From Meconema thalassinum (Eukaryota > Arthropoda > Insecta > Orthoptera > Tettigoniidae), in assembly GCA_946902985.2 (NCBI GenBank), contig OX336398.1, positions 228,991,556 through 229,055,555 on the forward strand: a stretch of 64,000 bases of DNA, read 5' to 3'. A model generated the notes under the pieces. The model had not been told where the DNA came from, did not search any database, and saw only the letters and a program-made list of their open reading frames with translations. The stretch's first letter is position 1, and each line of letters begins with the position of its first letter. Positions 44,951 to 56,099 of this stretch are shown here, piece by piece. The translations under genes were made by a program, and so were the position numbers.

Positions 44951-45264
44951 ACACACGAACAAAACGTGATCTCATAAGCCTATTTTTTCAAAATTGAAAA
45001 TAGGCTAAAAACTGTAAGGTTGAAAAACTTAGAAAAGACGATCCCATCTGTTGTGATGATTAAGAGCTATAACTACAACATTATTTTATTAATTTGTCTA
45101 CTATTAATGTGTTGAGAGATCGGATGTAGATTCGTATCTGAATTGTAGAAAGTCTCCAGGCTGCTCAGACAACCACATTTTGATGTAGTAAACAGTTACT
45201 ATATCATGTGGCTCATTTGCCCCGTACAATCTACCTGTAAGAGTCCCGCATACACTACTGCTCT

Positions 45265-46125
45265 GTGGGAGATATCTAATAGCTGACTTCAACAGGGGTC
45301 ACACTGCATGCTGGCAGATTACGTCAGAATACGAAGGGATAGCAACCGGACGGCCACTCGCTGCATGTTTCTCAGCACTGCCCATTTAATGTGCCCCATT
45401 GCGTTATAAAACCTTTTACTTGAGGGCGTAATAGGCTCATATCTCTTATTTATTTATTTAGTGCCGGGAGTGTCCGAGGACATGTTCGGCTCGCCAGAGG
45501 CTGTAGTTGCGTCAATGAGGACACCCATGGGGTGAGCTACAAGTTCCATTCAACTTCAAGTAGTTCCAAATTTCACTACCAGATGTTACTGACACCTAGG
45601 GGTGAACGTTGGATCTTTGATAGAGCGTTTCAAGGAAATCTAACCTACAATTTAGCTTCACGCAACATTAATTGGTGGAAGGTTCTTTTACATGCCATAA
45701 ATCTATGACATGGGACCACCGGCTTTACTTCCCCTCCGAAGGTAGGCATACCGAAGTGTTTTAACGCTCTTAAAAATCCGACGACTTCAGCCAGGTTTGA
45801 ATCCGCGATCTTGGGTGTCGAAGCTTAGTTATACTACCAACTACGCCACCGATGCCGCTGTACAATGGTACAACAACACGACAGTTGCTGCCAATAGCTG
45901 GTATATTCAGCAACAACGAGTACACGGATATCATACTAATCTATGGAGAACTAGTCGTAATGCAGTCAAAGCTCAAGGTTTCATAACGCAATGGGGCGCA
46001 TTAGACGAGAGCTATGAGGAACACGTAGCGAGTGGCCGTCTGGTTGTTATATCTTGGCATTCTGACGTAACTTACTTGCATCAAAAGATACCCCTTAGGA
46101 ATTCAGTTATTAGATCTCCTGTTCA
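45265..46125. mobile_element. Element with ~150-bp inverted arms
   Basis: 45310-45422 read in reverse matches 45978-46085 (ggttttataacgcaatgggg, agcgagtggccgt, attctgacgtaa), and weaker similarity continues outward on both sides. A SINE is inserted between the arms. No coding content seen. Confidence 0.6.
45453..45860 (-). mobile_element. tRNA-derived SINE (minus), same family as 18434
   Basis: Left edge ttatttatttatttag is the tail; tgccgggagtgtccgaggac is the 3' module; the head with a GTTTGAATCC-type B-box is at ~45795-45860. Nearly full length. Confidence 0.85.
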
Positions 46126-46134
46126 TCATTAATA

Positions 46135-46759
46135 CAGGGTCATTATCTATGTGCACCTCGATAAACACGGCAAGCAAAGACGGCTGTGACTGGCGCAGAT
46201 CTCGGGCACGCGTACCCTGTTCAACCGGTGGTGGCGCGCACTTTCACACTTTTACCAAACATTTTCGATAATGTGACTTACAGTGCTCATAGGCAATACT
46301 GAAAATGTCCTCCCTCTCTCGTAACACACACCCGACATCTTCTGATGAAAGAATGTCGGTCAACTCTTTTATTATTTACGGAGCCTGTTTCCTTGAATCG
46401 TTTAGCGAGCCACCTAATTGTACTGGCATTAGCCACAGGTCTTCCTGGAAACTTGATTTGAAATGTTCGTCTCATTTCGGAACAAGATTTTCCGCTTTTC
46501 ATGTACACGTTCGCGCAATGTGAATTGTTGGCATGGCCAACAATTACAGTAATCACAATACTCACTAAACGTGCAACACTTACGTCTAAGCTTTTCAGAT
46601 ACACGTCCATATAAATGACAATAGACGTGTGAACTAACGATATGAGTCAGCGGAGCGTGCCACTACCGGCTGAAACGCGTACGCGCGCCCGTGATCTGCG
46701 CCAGTCACAGCCGGTTTAGCTAGCCGTGTTTATTGGTAGGCACATAGATAATGACCCAG
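46135..46759 (-). mobile_element. 625-bp mariner derivative with TIRs
   Basis: Ends cagggtcattatctatgtgc and gcacatagataatgacccag, flanked by TA. The first ~35 bp are inverted repeats (also ataaacacggc / gccgtgttta). It carries an ORF that joins the transposase N-terminus to its C-terminus. Confidence 0.85.
46287..46610 (-). CDS. Internally deleted mariner-type transposase (107 aa)
   Basis: After a divergent start, residues ~37-82 form the N-terminal helix-turn-helix region of a mariner-type transposase (SCSEMRRTFQIKFPGRPVAN, IRWLAKRFKETGSVNNKR). This runs straight into the usual C-terminal end (RHSFIRRCRVCVTREGGHFQ, YCL stop). The entire DDD catalytic core is missing, yet the frame is kept. 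It may be an ordinary abortive-repair derivative or could still make a DNA-binding peptide. Compare the independent case at 58140-58508. Confidence 0.6.
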   Translation of the reverse strand: MDVYLKSLDVSVARLVSIVITVIVGHANNSHCANVYMKSGKSCSEMRRTFQIKFPGRPVANASTIRWLAKRFKETGSVNNKRVDRHSFIRRCRVCVTREGGHFQYCL

Positions 46760-47590
46760 TACATGTGGGACACCTAAAACGGTGCAAATGAACCACCTGG
46801 TGTATTGAACTTCGGCTTTGAATGCTTTCAATTAGAGTAGCCTTTATAAAAACATTGTCCCTTGAGATGCTTTCAGATCATGTGCACGATGCCTTTGATG
46901 CGAATAAACTTTTGGTTAATGTGGTTATGATTGCATGCGAAGGTCTTTAAGTGACGGATGTCTCCTACAGGTGCGACAGCAACTCAATCGCGTAACGGAG
47001 AGTTAATTTCCTAAAGCATCAATATTCTGAGGACAGCGGACTGACGTGTGTGCTGTGTATAATACACCCTTCACTTATGAATTCTGAACGGCACTGCAAA
47101 GGATTTGAAAATACTTTTTTAAAATGTAAGAGACAGCGAATGCGAAAGGGAAAAAGAGGGAGACACGCTTCATATATGTCGGTCGGAAACAAAGAGATGA
47201 GGAGGAGAAGGGGAGAAGAGTTGAAGGGGCGAATGCGAAAATCCGCATTAAAATTTATGTTGAGCTCTTTGGATTTCTGCACGCCTCGCTGGCTTTAAAT
47301 ACAGGTGGCTTAGGTTATTGTCCTTGATCGATTACTCTCTGTTGGGCCTCTGTAAAGGACTTCGCTAGCTCATAATACTGACAATATTATACTTTTGATT
47401 TAGTCGTGTATGCAAACGAGTATTTTATGTCACAGAGTCTGCCTACCGAAATCCAGATAGCGTATTAGATCCTCAGCTGAGGAAGCCGGATTATTGAAGG
47501 AGGAGCAGAAAAACCACGACACTTCTTTTCGTAAAATGTTGCCCAAAAAAAATAATCTCGCATAATATTTGGTGGTTATAGGACGCAATT
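46760..47590. other. Mostly unassigned; includes dispersed repeat
   Basis: 46965-47125 is related to 20640-20914 (gagagttaatttcct, gtgctgtgtataatac). The rest shows no element ends or credible coding frames. Confidence 0.5.
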
Positions 47591-47617
47591 AACATTTCTT
47601 CAACATGCCCATGTTAA

Positions 47618-47622
47618 TAATT

Positions 47623-47655
<33 letters not shown>

Positions 47656-47656
47656 T
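47618..47656. repeat. (ATC)n microsatellite
   Basis: A run of ATC units at the 3' side of the minus-strand LINE fragment and in the right place to be its tail. Confidence 0.92.
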
Positions 47657-47659
47657 GTT

Positions 47660-48077
47660 ATTGTATTAACAGGCCTTTGGGGCCTACCGAAGAAGAACAG
47701 TAGGAAAAGAAAAATATTACAAATATTACAGAACCAAAAAATTACAAAGGAAAATATATTAAAAACACAAAAAATATCCAATAAAAGGAAAGTCAGTCAA
47801 TCACAAGAGGAGGTATTTGCTTCAGATGGCACTCCATCTTTTCTGGTCTCTAGCATCATCCTCCACGGCTGTCGGTTCCTCTTCTTGAAGGATCGTCGTC
47901 ACTCGATCCTTCCATCGTGTTCTTGGTCGTCCTCTCGGGCGCTTTCCCGTGGGTTGAGATTGGAGGACTCTCTTAGAAAGGGATCCGCTCGCTCGTAAGA
48001 TGTGTCCAAACCATTGTAGTCGCCTCTGACCCGATATTCGTCCAATGTGCGGTTTTCGAAACCTCTGGTACAGGTCT

Positions 48078-48129
<52 letters not shown>

Positions 48130-48440
48130 ATCTCCCATTTGCCTTCCATGTTATTGTAAACGGTCCATAGATCTTTCGAAGAACCTTTCTTTCAAACGCA
48201 CATATTGAATCTTCTGTCGTTGCTGATGTCGCCCATGTTTCACAACCGCATAAAAGTGCTAGCCTCACCAGTGTCGTGTACAGATGGACTTTGTTCTTCT
48301 GAGATATCAAACAACATTTGAAGAGATTGTTCCGACTAATGAACACGCGATTATCACTTGTTATGCGTTGATATACTTCTTTCGTCACTTCACATTTTTT
48401 GGTTAATATTGAGCCCATGTTAATAACAGCAATATTAACA
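47660..48440 (-). pseudogene. LINE C-terminal fragment with microsatellite
   Basis: Minus-strand 48440-48140 encodes NMGSILTKKCEVTKEVYQRI, VHLYTTLVRLALLCGCETWA and FERKVLRKIYGPF, the post-RT block of LINEs. A (CTTT)n tract follows at 48077-48128, and the region then resumes in other frames with SNLNPRESAREDDQEHDGR and ERADPFLRESS-like text. Frames are broken. The clade is uncertain (RTE/CR1-like wording). Confidence 0.65.
48077..48128. repeat. (CTTT)n microsatellite inside LINE fragment
   Basis: Thirteen or so tetranucleotide units interrupt the LINE coding remnant. Confidence 0.95.
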
Positions 48441-48489
48441 GCAATAATAATAGCATCAATAATAACAATGAAGTAAGAGTTCCTCCGGT

Positions 48490-48900
48490 ACAATGAGAAT
48501 CATCCTTGAAAATAAATATTTTCATCACTTCCAACGTGTGCTATAATGTACCCTCTATTTTGTGTTTAATATTAATCAAGACATCATAGAGACCACAGCG
48601 CTGCCTGTTAAAGCAACATGTATTTTCGCACGCTGGCAATTTCAATATAAATTCGTTGGCAGCATCATCAATGGACTTTTACACGAGGTAATTATTATGT
48701 AAATGTGGCAACATGGCGGCCTATGTGCAATGCGAGCAAAAAAGTGGAGTGTGGTACAGCGCCAGGAGTTTTAATACTATTATTAGGTAGGTGTATGGCG
48801 TTACATTCACCGTATTATGATATTTACTTGGGCGCCACCGTCTGTGCCCTTACAGATCCAACTACAAGGTCATCCCTACTTCACAACACAGCTTATTAAT
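48490..48900. other. Unassigned
   Basis: No recognisable element or gene. Includes aacatggcggccta (48708), a single GCCGCCAT-type motif outside a visible array. Confidence 0.5.
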
Positions 48901-48904
48901 AATT

Positions 48905-49655
48905 CTTAAATAAAAAGTGACAGTCAGTCTGAAAGACTAGACTTTGTATCATTTTAAATGCTACAAATGTTGAAAATTGCTAGAAAGGCGGGAGGCTTCT
49001 CGCTTCGCTCGAAGTTAAAGACTCTTGACATGTTAGAAAATAATCTGATTATACTTATCTTGCTTATATTGTTTCAAATTACTCGCGAACGGCAAGTGCA
49101 AACCAAGGCCAAAGCAAGGTCACGCTCACCAGAGCGCGCGGGGACGTGCCCCTTCCATCCAGGCTAAAAACATTTATAGTGGGCGATGTATTGAAGATAG
49201 AGATATGCTCTCGCGGGCTTTTTTCTAGAACTTTTCATGCTGACCAATTCTTACGCTCATAGTATATTGATATGTTTAACGGTTTGCCCAGCGTAAGCTT
49301 AAGAAGCATACGGACGCAAAGTTTGTTTTGGACCTTTTCACTGAAATCGTTACTGCTTGACTTCCTTTGATCATACATAAATTATTTTCTTCAGAATATT
49401 TCCTCGAGATATCCTTCACAGAATGGTGAAAACCGCATCAAAATCCATCCAGTGGTTCTCGAGATTACCCGTGACATCCAAGAATCGGGGATTTTTGTCT
49501 TATACTAACGAAGTAGAGATTGTCGGGGAACACATGCACCAAGCGGTACTATGACTTCACACACCTCAGTGCATCTGGGTACATTTCTTCCCGTCACCGT
49601 AACGTAACGACAGACCCCAGCGTAACGACGAAGTCGACAAGATCATTTAAAATTA
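48905..49655 (-). mobile_element. Non-autonomous element, CATTTGAAAT-type ends
   Basis: Left end acagtcagtctgaaagactag; right end cgaagtcgacaagatcattt. Related to 15600-16425 (reverse) and 21085-21395. A Helitron-like segment (about 49195-49512) is inserted within it. Confidence 0.6.
49195..49512 (+). mobile_element. Helitron-like repeat segment
   Basis: Contains gcccagcgtaagcttaag, atcgttactgcttgactt, cctcgagatatccttcac and gacatccaagaatcgggg, text shared with 50830-51010, 51880-52130, 52460-52850 and 57890-58930. Confidence 0.6.
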
Positions 49656-49659
49656 TAAA

Positions 49660-50540
49660 AAAAATGAAAGTATTCCATAATGTCCATACTATAAAGCAGA
49701 CGTGGGCAAACGTTTTATGGGCAGGGCCGGATTCAATACAAAATAATCCAGGCGGGCCTAAAAAAGAACATCACATGTTTATACATTATAAACTTTCTAT
49801 TTCTGAATGTTAAATCAAACAAAGCTTGTAAGCTACAATGGTAGATCACTTAGGAAGAAGAAACACACCTTCATTATTTGTTGGAAGAGTAAGGAGAATG
49901 TGACAAGTGAAACTGTGACTGTGCTTCTAAAAGTTTTTCATAATCTGGTTGAAACTGGGATGAGCTGATTCTTTGTAGCGCAGCTAACTGGTAGTCTGTT
50001 AATCTATTACTGACGCTATTTTTGCGAAAATTAAAATGAATAATAATTATAATTTGACTAAAATAATTGAAATGAAATTTAAATAAATACAAATAAAATA
50101 TACGATATTTAATATTATTCTGCCCTTATAAACGACGGCCCCATCAACGTAACAGTGTTCCTCCCCCAAACGAATGTATAAAGGTGTAGCTAGCGTTGCT
50201 GTGATAAGCACTAAAGAATTGTAAACTGATATCAACTACAAGTACTCTGTTGGGATGATGGTAAAAAGCTATAACTACAACTCCCGAAATAGTGTTTATG
50301 GAGACTTATCTGAAATTGTAGAATGTCAACAGGCTGCTCATACAAACACTTTTTGATGTTAAAATCTTTACTAAACTATACTTTGAATTCTTGGAATTTC
50401 AGTGATTTCATAAAAGAAGTAATCTCTTTAGAAGTTTTCAAATTATGTAAGAATGAGATATGGTAACCACATGTAATATATTCCAGGTCATTTTTCACAT
50501 AATCTAGTAATTGGAATTATCTTGTGTTGACCGACTGAAA
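49660..50540. other. Unassigned; partial repeat of 45.1 kb
   Basis: 50250-50365 shares aagctataactacaac and caggctgctca with 45060-45190. The remainder has no recognised structure. Confidence 0.45.
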
Positions 50541-50544
50541 GTAA

Positions 50545-50815
50545 CGAAATCAAATATTTGGATTAGTCTCTCCCGCGCGTCAAATCGCTCACCATTAACG
50601 CACCCGGCAGGAAGTCTGAAGAATCGAATCGCGGTCTAAAAGTGGATATCGCGAGTGCGTTTATCTTCGGGTTATTCCATTCTTCATTTGAACAAATGCA
50701 GAGATTTTCAAGTCCTTGGTACACAAACCATCCCGGACCCTGAACACACCCTTCTACAGCCACCACATAAGCACAGGTTATTAAGCCAAAGATCCCCCAA
50801 AACCGCGAAAGCAAA
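50545..50815 (+). repeat. Dispersed repeat, reverse copy of 23170-23358
   Basis: Matches 23170-23358 in reverse (aggaagtctgaagaatcgaa; gggttattccatt). Its left flank continues into cgactgaaagtaa without the Helentron-like element found at 23360, so it is an empty site for it. Confidence 0.7.
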
Positions 50816-50829
50816 TCTCTAATTAGTAT

Positions 50830-51010
50830 AAAACAAAGTCCCCGATTCTTGGATGTTACGGGAAAACTCGAGAATCACGGGATGTATTTTGATGCGGTTT
50901 TCACCATTCTGTATAGGATATCTCGAGGATGATTTCTGTAGAAAATAATTTATTTATATTCAAAGGATGCCGAGCAGTAACGATTTCAGTGGAAAAGTCG
51001 AAAAAAATTA
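50830..51010 (-). mobile_element. Helitron-like repeat segment (minus)
   Basis: Reverse copy of the 49195-49512 text (ccccgattcttggatgt; aaccgcatcaaaa read in reverse). Truncated on both sides. Confidence 0.6.
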
Positions 51011-51299
51011 TACGAGCCTTACAGTAGCCGCATATGATGTGTAACATGTGATATGCTACCCTGCTATGTGTGTCCCGGGAGCGCAAATCCCTTGTTGACA
51101 GTGAACTCTTTTGGTCATTGAAATAACTACTTGTAAAACTCCACTGCCAAATCCTGACCATAATGAATGATAATTGTTATTTGCCGTGGCGGAAGCAATC
51201 CACTGCCTACTTGAAGCGATCTGCGCTCTATACCGGCCAGTTAGTGAACCCATGCCAGCGATGTTATTGAAAATGGCCTCGTTTTGCCGATCAGCGCAC

Positions 51300-51860
51300 T
51301 ACCAAGAATAGGTGCGATTAACAATTAGGTGTGTGGAAGATATATTAAATGTGTTTCTCCCAGTGATATGTTTAGACCAACGAAGTTTCAATTATTGTTA
51401 GTAGTCGGCGTTAATATACTGAATTCCTACATTGTTTTAGAGTGTTTGTTGATGCGATATACATTCCACACAGCCACATGGCCGACAGTACATCGAGTGC
51501 TTACATTAAATAAAAATAAAGCAAACGTATGAAGATTTTAAAAATCGTAATTGTTTTCAGCAAATATTATGAAATGAATATTTTTACACAAAAGAACGAT
51601 AACTTGAAGATGATTTATTGTAGGAATATCTTAAATGGGGTCTCCAAACCTTGAACTAAACTGTATGCGATATACAGTACTTTCACCATAGCTACACGAC
51701 CTACAGTACGTCGTTGTACCGATCTCCGCCATCACGCGCACTCATTGTTTCCGTCCCATGCACTTCCTTCAAATCTATTTCCGTCCCATCCATTTCCGTC
51801 CCATCCACTTCTGTCCCTTTTCCAAAATCACTCCCACAAAAAAAGTCCAGCTACCGAGTG
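51300..51860 (+). repeat. Dispersed repeat with 15-bp tandem
   Basis: Shares ggtctccaaaccttgaa and tatacagt-type text with the minus-strand copy at 56100-56480. At 51757-51826 a ~15-bp unit, tttccgtcccatcca, is repeated about four times; a shorter version is at 56172-56205. Confidence 0.6.
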
Positions 51861-51879
51861 GAAAGATGTTACACATAAA

Positions 51880-52130
51880 AAAAACTGGCGTCCGAGCGAT
51901 TTGTAAGCTTACGCTGGGCAAACCGTTAAAAATATCTAAATACTATGAATGTAAGAATTGTTCAGCATGTAAAGTTCTACAAAAAAAAGTCCACGAGAGC
52001 TTATGCCTAACTTCAATACATCGCCCACTATAAGTGTTTTTACGTTTTAATTTCTTCCAACCAAGTCCATTCAACTACTGAGGCAACAGTTTACGAGCTA
52101 GCTAAGGGCAAGTCTATCATCCCTGTTACA
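51880..52130 (-). mobile_element. Helitron-like repeat segment (minus)
   Basis: agcttacgctgggcaaaccg and ttgttcagcatgtaaagttc correspond to the family body. Boundaries are not defined. Confidence 0.5.
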
Positions 52131-52459
52131 GCCTACCTAGCGGGTGAACCTATTGCTCCAGATACAGCCAGCAGCAAACCTTCCAGTCGTGTTGAGTTAA
52201 GACTGCTGAGAAGGGTGGTTATGTTAGGAGTTTGCCTGGAAGTGCAACTCGGGTTTTCTTCATTCGGCTGTGAAACACAGTCACGTTAAGATTGGACAGA
52301 AGGGGGATTTGAGTTTCATTCACCTCGCCATTCCCTGGAAGTGCAACTCTCATTTCGCCTGTGAATTTTTCGTTCCGCAAAATTCACAGTCAATTTAAGA
52401 TTGGACGGAAGGGAGATTATATTATATTAAATTATACTGTTTGGCGCATAATCTCAACT

Positions 52460-52903
52460 TGGTATCAAACAAATTCCCCGATTCTTGGATGTCACGGGTA
52501 ATCTCGAGAAACACTGCATGGATGTTGACGCTTTTTTCACCATTCTGTAAAGTATATCTCGAGGAAGGTTTCTGTAGGAAATGATGTATTTATGATCAAA
52601 GGAAGCCAAGCAGTAACGATTTCAGAGAAAAAGTCGAACAAAATCCTGGCGCCGTGCGATTTTTAAGCTTACGCTGGAAAAAACCGTTAAAAATATCAAT
52701 ATACAATGAGTGTAAGAATTGTTCAGCATGAAAAGTTCTACAAAATCGTACGCGAGAGCACATCTCTATATTCAATATATCGTCCAGTATAAGTGTTTTT
52801 AGATTGGACGGAAGGGGAATTTGTGTTTCATGCACCTCGCCATTCTTAAATTACGTCTGACAAGATGTTGTTGCACATGCATCTCCATGATAATATAGTT
52901 AAC

Positions 52904-52936
<33 letters not shown>

Positions 52937-53419
52937 TCGTATGGCCTCGGGTGCCTGGTGCAAGCTTTGCTAATTGACACCCATAGGGTAGCTTGCATGT
53001 CGAATTTCGTTGTTCCTTGACTATGAAAGTCAAGGAGGTTAGATGTTAGATATCTAAGCTCCTTGATCACTATAGCGCTTTCTAGTAGAGAAATGAGGAA
53101 CTTTGTGTTGGCGGAAACTCCCGAGATTAATTTTGCCATTATGAACTCGGCCTACTGATTCAATTGGGCTCTTTGACATGCCAACATCGTATGACATGCG
53201 TATCGTATTTTTGCCGCCTTTCAAAAATCACTTACCACGGCCAGGAGCGAACCAGCAATCTTGGGGTTAGTAGACCGACACGATATCCACTCACCCACCG
53301 TGGCAAGCTATAGTTAACGTAAAACGGATATAGATCGTAGTTCATTGACATCGTAAACAAGCGCTTATCACGTAATGAATTCACAACTGTTCCCGGGCGA
53401 AGCTGGGCCGGGCTGCTAG
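52460..53419 (+). mobile_element. Helitron-like element, CTAGT 3' end with GC hairpin
   Basis: The body matches other copies in this window; the right end reads cccgggcgaagctgggccgg then gctgctagt. The CCCGG/CCGGG stem a few bases before CTAG, with T following, is the Helitron 3' signature. The 5' TC end was not located. A SINE (52908-53308) is inserted within it. No Rep/helicase. Confidence 0.55.
52908..53308 (-). mobile_element. SINE (GAGGCCATACGAT family), 14-bp TSD
   Basis: TSD tatagttaacgtaa at 52894-52907 and 53309-53322. Tail (TAA)n and atcgtatggcctcgggtg at the left; head at 53230-53305 with a GGTTCGCTCCTGGCC-type B-box. Full length. Confidence 0.92.
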
Positions 53420-53422
53420 TCT

Positions 53423-54440
53423 ACAATAAAACGTCAATCTCCAGGATCAGAACCAGGAGACACATATTCCAAGTTATAGTGATACCATCATTACTTCCGA
53501 CTTGACGTTTTAGTGCGACGCTGGATCTACCTACCCCCCAGGGGCTCACATCTAGTGGGACGTGGGTTGGCGACCACGGGGCTCCAGCTGAGTCTGGCAT
53601 TGCTTCCACTTACTTGTGCCGGGCTCCTCTCCGTCTTCTTTCCTGTCGACCTCACTTGGTCAACTCTTGTTCTCATCCGACCCCGACGGTATTAGGGTAT
53701 GCGAGGCCAAGGGAGTCTCTTCCTTTCCCGCCTTAATTGGCTCTTGTCTCATCTTTTCTGATACCCTCCTTCTGTGAGGGGCCAGCCTTCTTTTTCTTTT
53801 CATGTTATCTCCTGCCTTCTGCCCAAGGCCCCCAAGGAGGCCGGGTGTATGTAGCCCCACCACTTCTAGTGCACCCTGGATATTGCTACACCCTCAGAGG
53901 CTCACTGCTGGTGAGTTCGGGAGTTGGCGACCCCGAGGGATTCCTGAGCTGGGTCCGGTTTTCCCCCTTTTATCCATTCCCTCTGGGGCGGACCCTCTCC
54001 TCTTTCACTTTCCTATCTGCCTTTCATGGCTCTCCTTCTTTCCAAGTCCCTCAATCCGCATTCTTCGAGGGTTGAGGGCATTTCTTTTCCTCCTGTTCTT
54101 TATTTGCCTTATTCTCCATTCGTTTTCCATTTCTTCTTCTAGTATATAAGTTAGTAGTTAGTTTTAGTTATAGTTTACATTTCATTATCATCTTCACGAT
54201 CACCCAAACCATTAGGGGCCGATAATCTAGATGTTAGGCCCCTTAAAACGACAATTATCATCATCATCATCATAGTGGTAGAAGTGGAATCACTTTAACT
54301 AGCCAATCACAGGTAACCATTCTGGAAATGAAGCAAAAAGTTTCATCACATAAAATGTGCGGAAATGCGTTGTTGCCACGGTAGATGTCATTCTCTGGTA
54401 ACTACTTTGAGAACACTTTGCCACAGTTGCTTGAGAATGT
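53423..54440 (+). pseudogene. Decayed mariner-like transposon, second copy
   Basis: Reverse copy of 22480-23110. The plus strand encodes NYFENTLPQLLENVP near 54400-54440, the segment just before the second catalytic Asp in the 22.2-kb copy. The 735-bp-type retroposon (about 53535-54272) is inserted in it, while the SINE present at 22724 is absent here. Confidence 0.6.
53535..54272 (+). mobile_element. 735-bp-type retroposon
   Basis: Starts at the accccccaggggctcacatc region and ends with GGGGCC (54215), its GGCCCC partner and (TCA)n. Close to 4955-5689 throughout. No clear TSD: the left flank is ggatctacctac, the right flank tagtggtagaag. Confidence 0.82.
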
Positions 54441-54554
54441 ACCTTTTTTCACATATTCCAGTAATAGGAATTATCTTGGGTTGACCAACTGAAAAATACA
54501 ATAGAACAATTTCAACTTGATTAATGGCTACAAGACTGGGAGCTTCCGGCTTAA

Positions 54555-55272
54555 GGGGACCGGTACAGTAAACCACCTTCAAAATTTCGATTTTTCAATG
54601 TACTTATATCTTGTAATGTACAGCCTCACTTGTATAGTTCATTTTGGAGAAAGAATTATTTAAATATCTGCAATAGTTTTGGAGTTATGATTTAAAATGC
54701 TAGACATTGCGTAGGCTTTGCGGTTCATTTTCTCAAAACTATATTTTTCAAATCCCTTTTACTTGTAACTCCTAAATTATACACTGTATCACAATGATAC
54801 TTTTCACTAATGTTCTAAGTGTTAGAGACTACAAAACTGACCAAACTCATGTTCCTAAGGTTGATAATTATTGGGATAAAACATTATTAACATCCCAGAA
54901 ATTTACCAAAATATGCCATTCTTAAGTAACACAAAATTAAAAACACTAATTTTGAACATATAATTCTGGAAGTGGTCAGATTTGTAGCTGTACATTTAAC
55001 AGTACATTTTAAAAAGCGGAACACTATTATATTGATAAATGGTCCGGCTATGAATATAACGCTGAGCACCTACACGCAAACAACCGCCATTTTGAATAAT
55101 TAATTAGCGAGTTTGATAATGCTAAAATCAATTCTGAGATATGTGCTTACTAGTAAATATTTAGGATGCTTTATTTAGAAAGTTTCATTGCTGTACATAC
55201 TGTATATTAGGAGCTGTGATAAAAATTATTTAAAATGTCAACATTTGAAAGGGGATTACTGTACCGGCCCCC
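54555..55272. mobile_element. 718-bp non-autonomous element with TTAA sites
   Basis: TTAA at 54551-54554 and 55273-55276. TIRs ggggaccggtacagtaaacc and its inverse ggattactgtaccggccccc, about 24 bp. No ORF. TTAA duplication is typical of piggyBac and Kolobok elements; the GGGG ends do not decide between them. Confidence 0.8.
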
Positions 55273-55276
55273 TTAA

Positions 55277-55502
55277 TGAAGTGAAACAAGACTTGAATAA
55301 CGCTGGAATTGTAGACTGTGATATTCTTGACCGGTCCAAATTTTGTGATAGAGTTAACTCTTGTTCCCCACCGCCTAAAGTGATTAAGACCCGACCACCG
55401 CTCACACAGGAGAGAAAATACAAGTTATTGGCTGGACTGAGGAGATATTGGAGAACAAATAAAGCATCGCAGAAGCGCTCCTTAGTGGACTTAAATCACT
55501 AA
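55277..55502 (+). pseudogene. Unidentified coding remnant beside the TTAA element
   Basis: The frame continues from within the element to TAA at 55502 and encodes VKQDLNNAGIVDCDILDRSK, and TRPPLTQERKYKLLAGLRRY. Just left of the element, 54480-54550 reads TDQLKNTIEQFQLD, a stop, then WLQDWELPA, which may be the upstream half. The style resembles the C-terminal end of a LINE protein, but I do not recognise the family with confidence. Confidence 0.3.
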
Positions 55503-55504
55503 TA

Positions 55505-56095
55505 ATAAATAACAATACATCAATAATTGTTAATATGGCATCACTGAAAAATTGTTTCAGAGCTATTCTTACTTTTGTGAAAGAATGTCCGTCCTACCGC
55601 AAGTAAATCCCGAGACAAGACAGAAACCCGTGTTCCTGTTATTGGAGTTTATTCTCAGTGGACGATAGATTCAATTATTCCCCCGGCTGGAAGCACGCGA
55701 TGCTGGACACAAGTTTGCAATGCAGTGCTGCTAATCGCATCAATGTCCACGCTGCGCTGGTTCATATTAACGATATTACGATTCGCAAAGATGGAAATAT
55801 ATTAAGGCGAATTATAGTAATAAACAGCCACATCTCTGTCATATGTAGCTATATAACACTCCAGTGCTGCCATCTAAGTCATGAGCTACAGAACCATAAT
55901 AATGGGATAATAAGTAGTATCACAATTAGTGTGCATAAGGCGAAACAGATGGCATTTGTAAATTTGGAGTACGTACAGATGATTTGGTCCCGAGGGTCAA
56001 AGCACAGATCTCAAACGCATTTCACAGTACCAAACTAACCCACTAGAAGTATTTCTCTTCCTTCCTAAAGAACTGGTTAACAACTTAAGCAATTT
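55505..56095. other. Unassigned
   Basis: One 126-residue plus-strand frame (55658-56038) has no recognisable domain and unremarkable composition. No element ends. Confidence 0.5.
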
Positions 56096-56099
56096 TTAA

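Larger units (their letters stand above)
40190..45010 (-). mobile_element. Helentron-like element, split by a TIR transposon
   Basis: Starts acaagtagttccgtgaagaa (40194) and ends with the hairpin at 44965-45010. GCCGCCAT anchors: 40336, 40476, 40623, 40768, 40914, 41061 and 41206 before the insertion, and 44580 and 44724 after it; spacing 140-147. The TIR transposon at 41233-44452 and a 63-bp retro-insertion at 44888-44950 interrupt it. Confidence 0.75.

Noticed and set aside
55658..56038. 126-aa plus-strand frame as a gene
   Set aside because: No homology recognised, and the length is within chance expectation for a 64-kb window.
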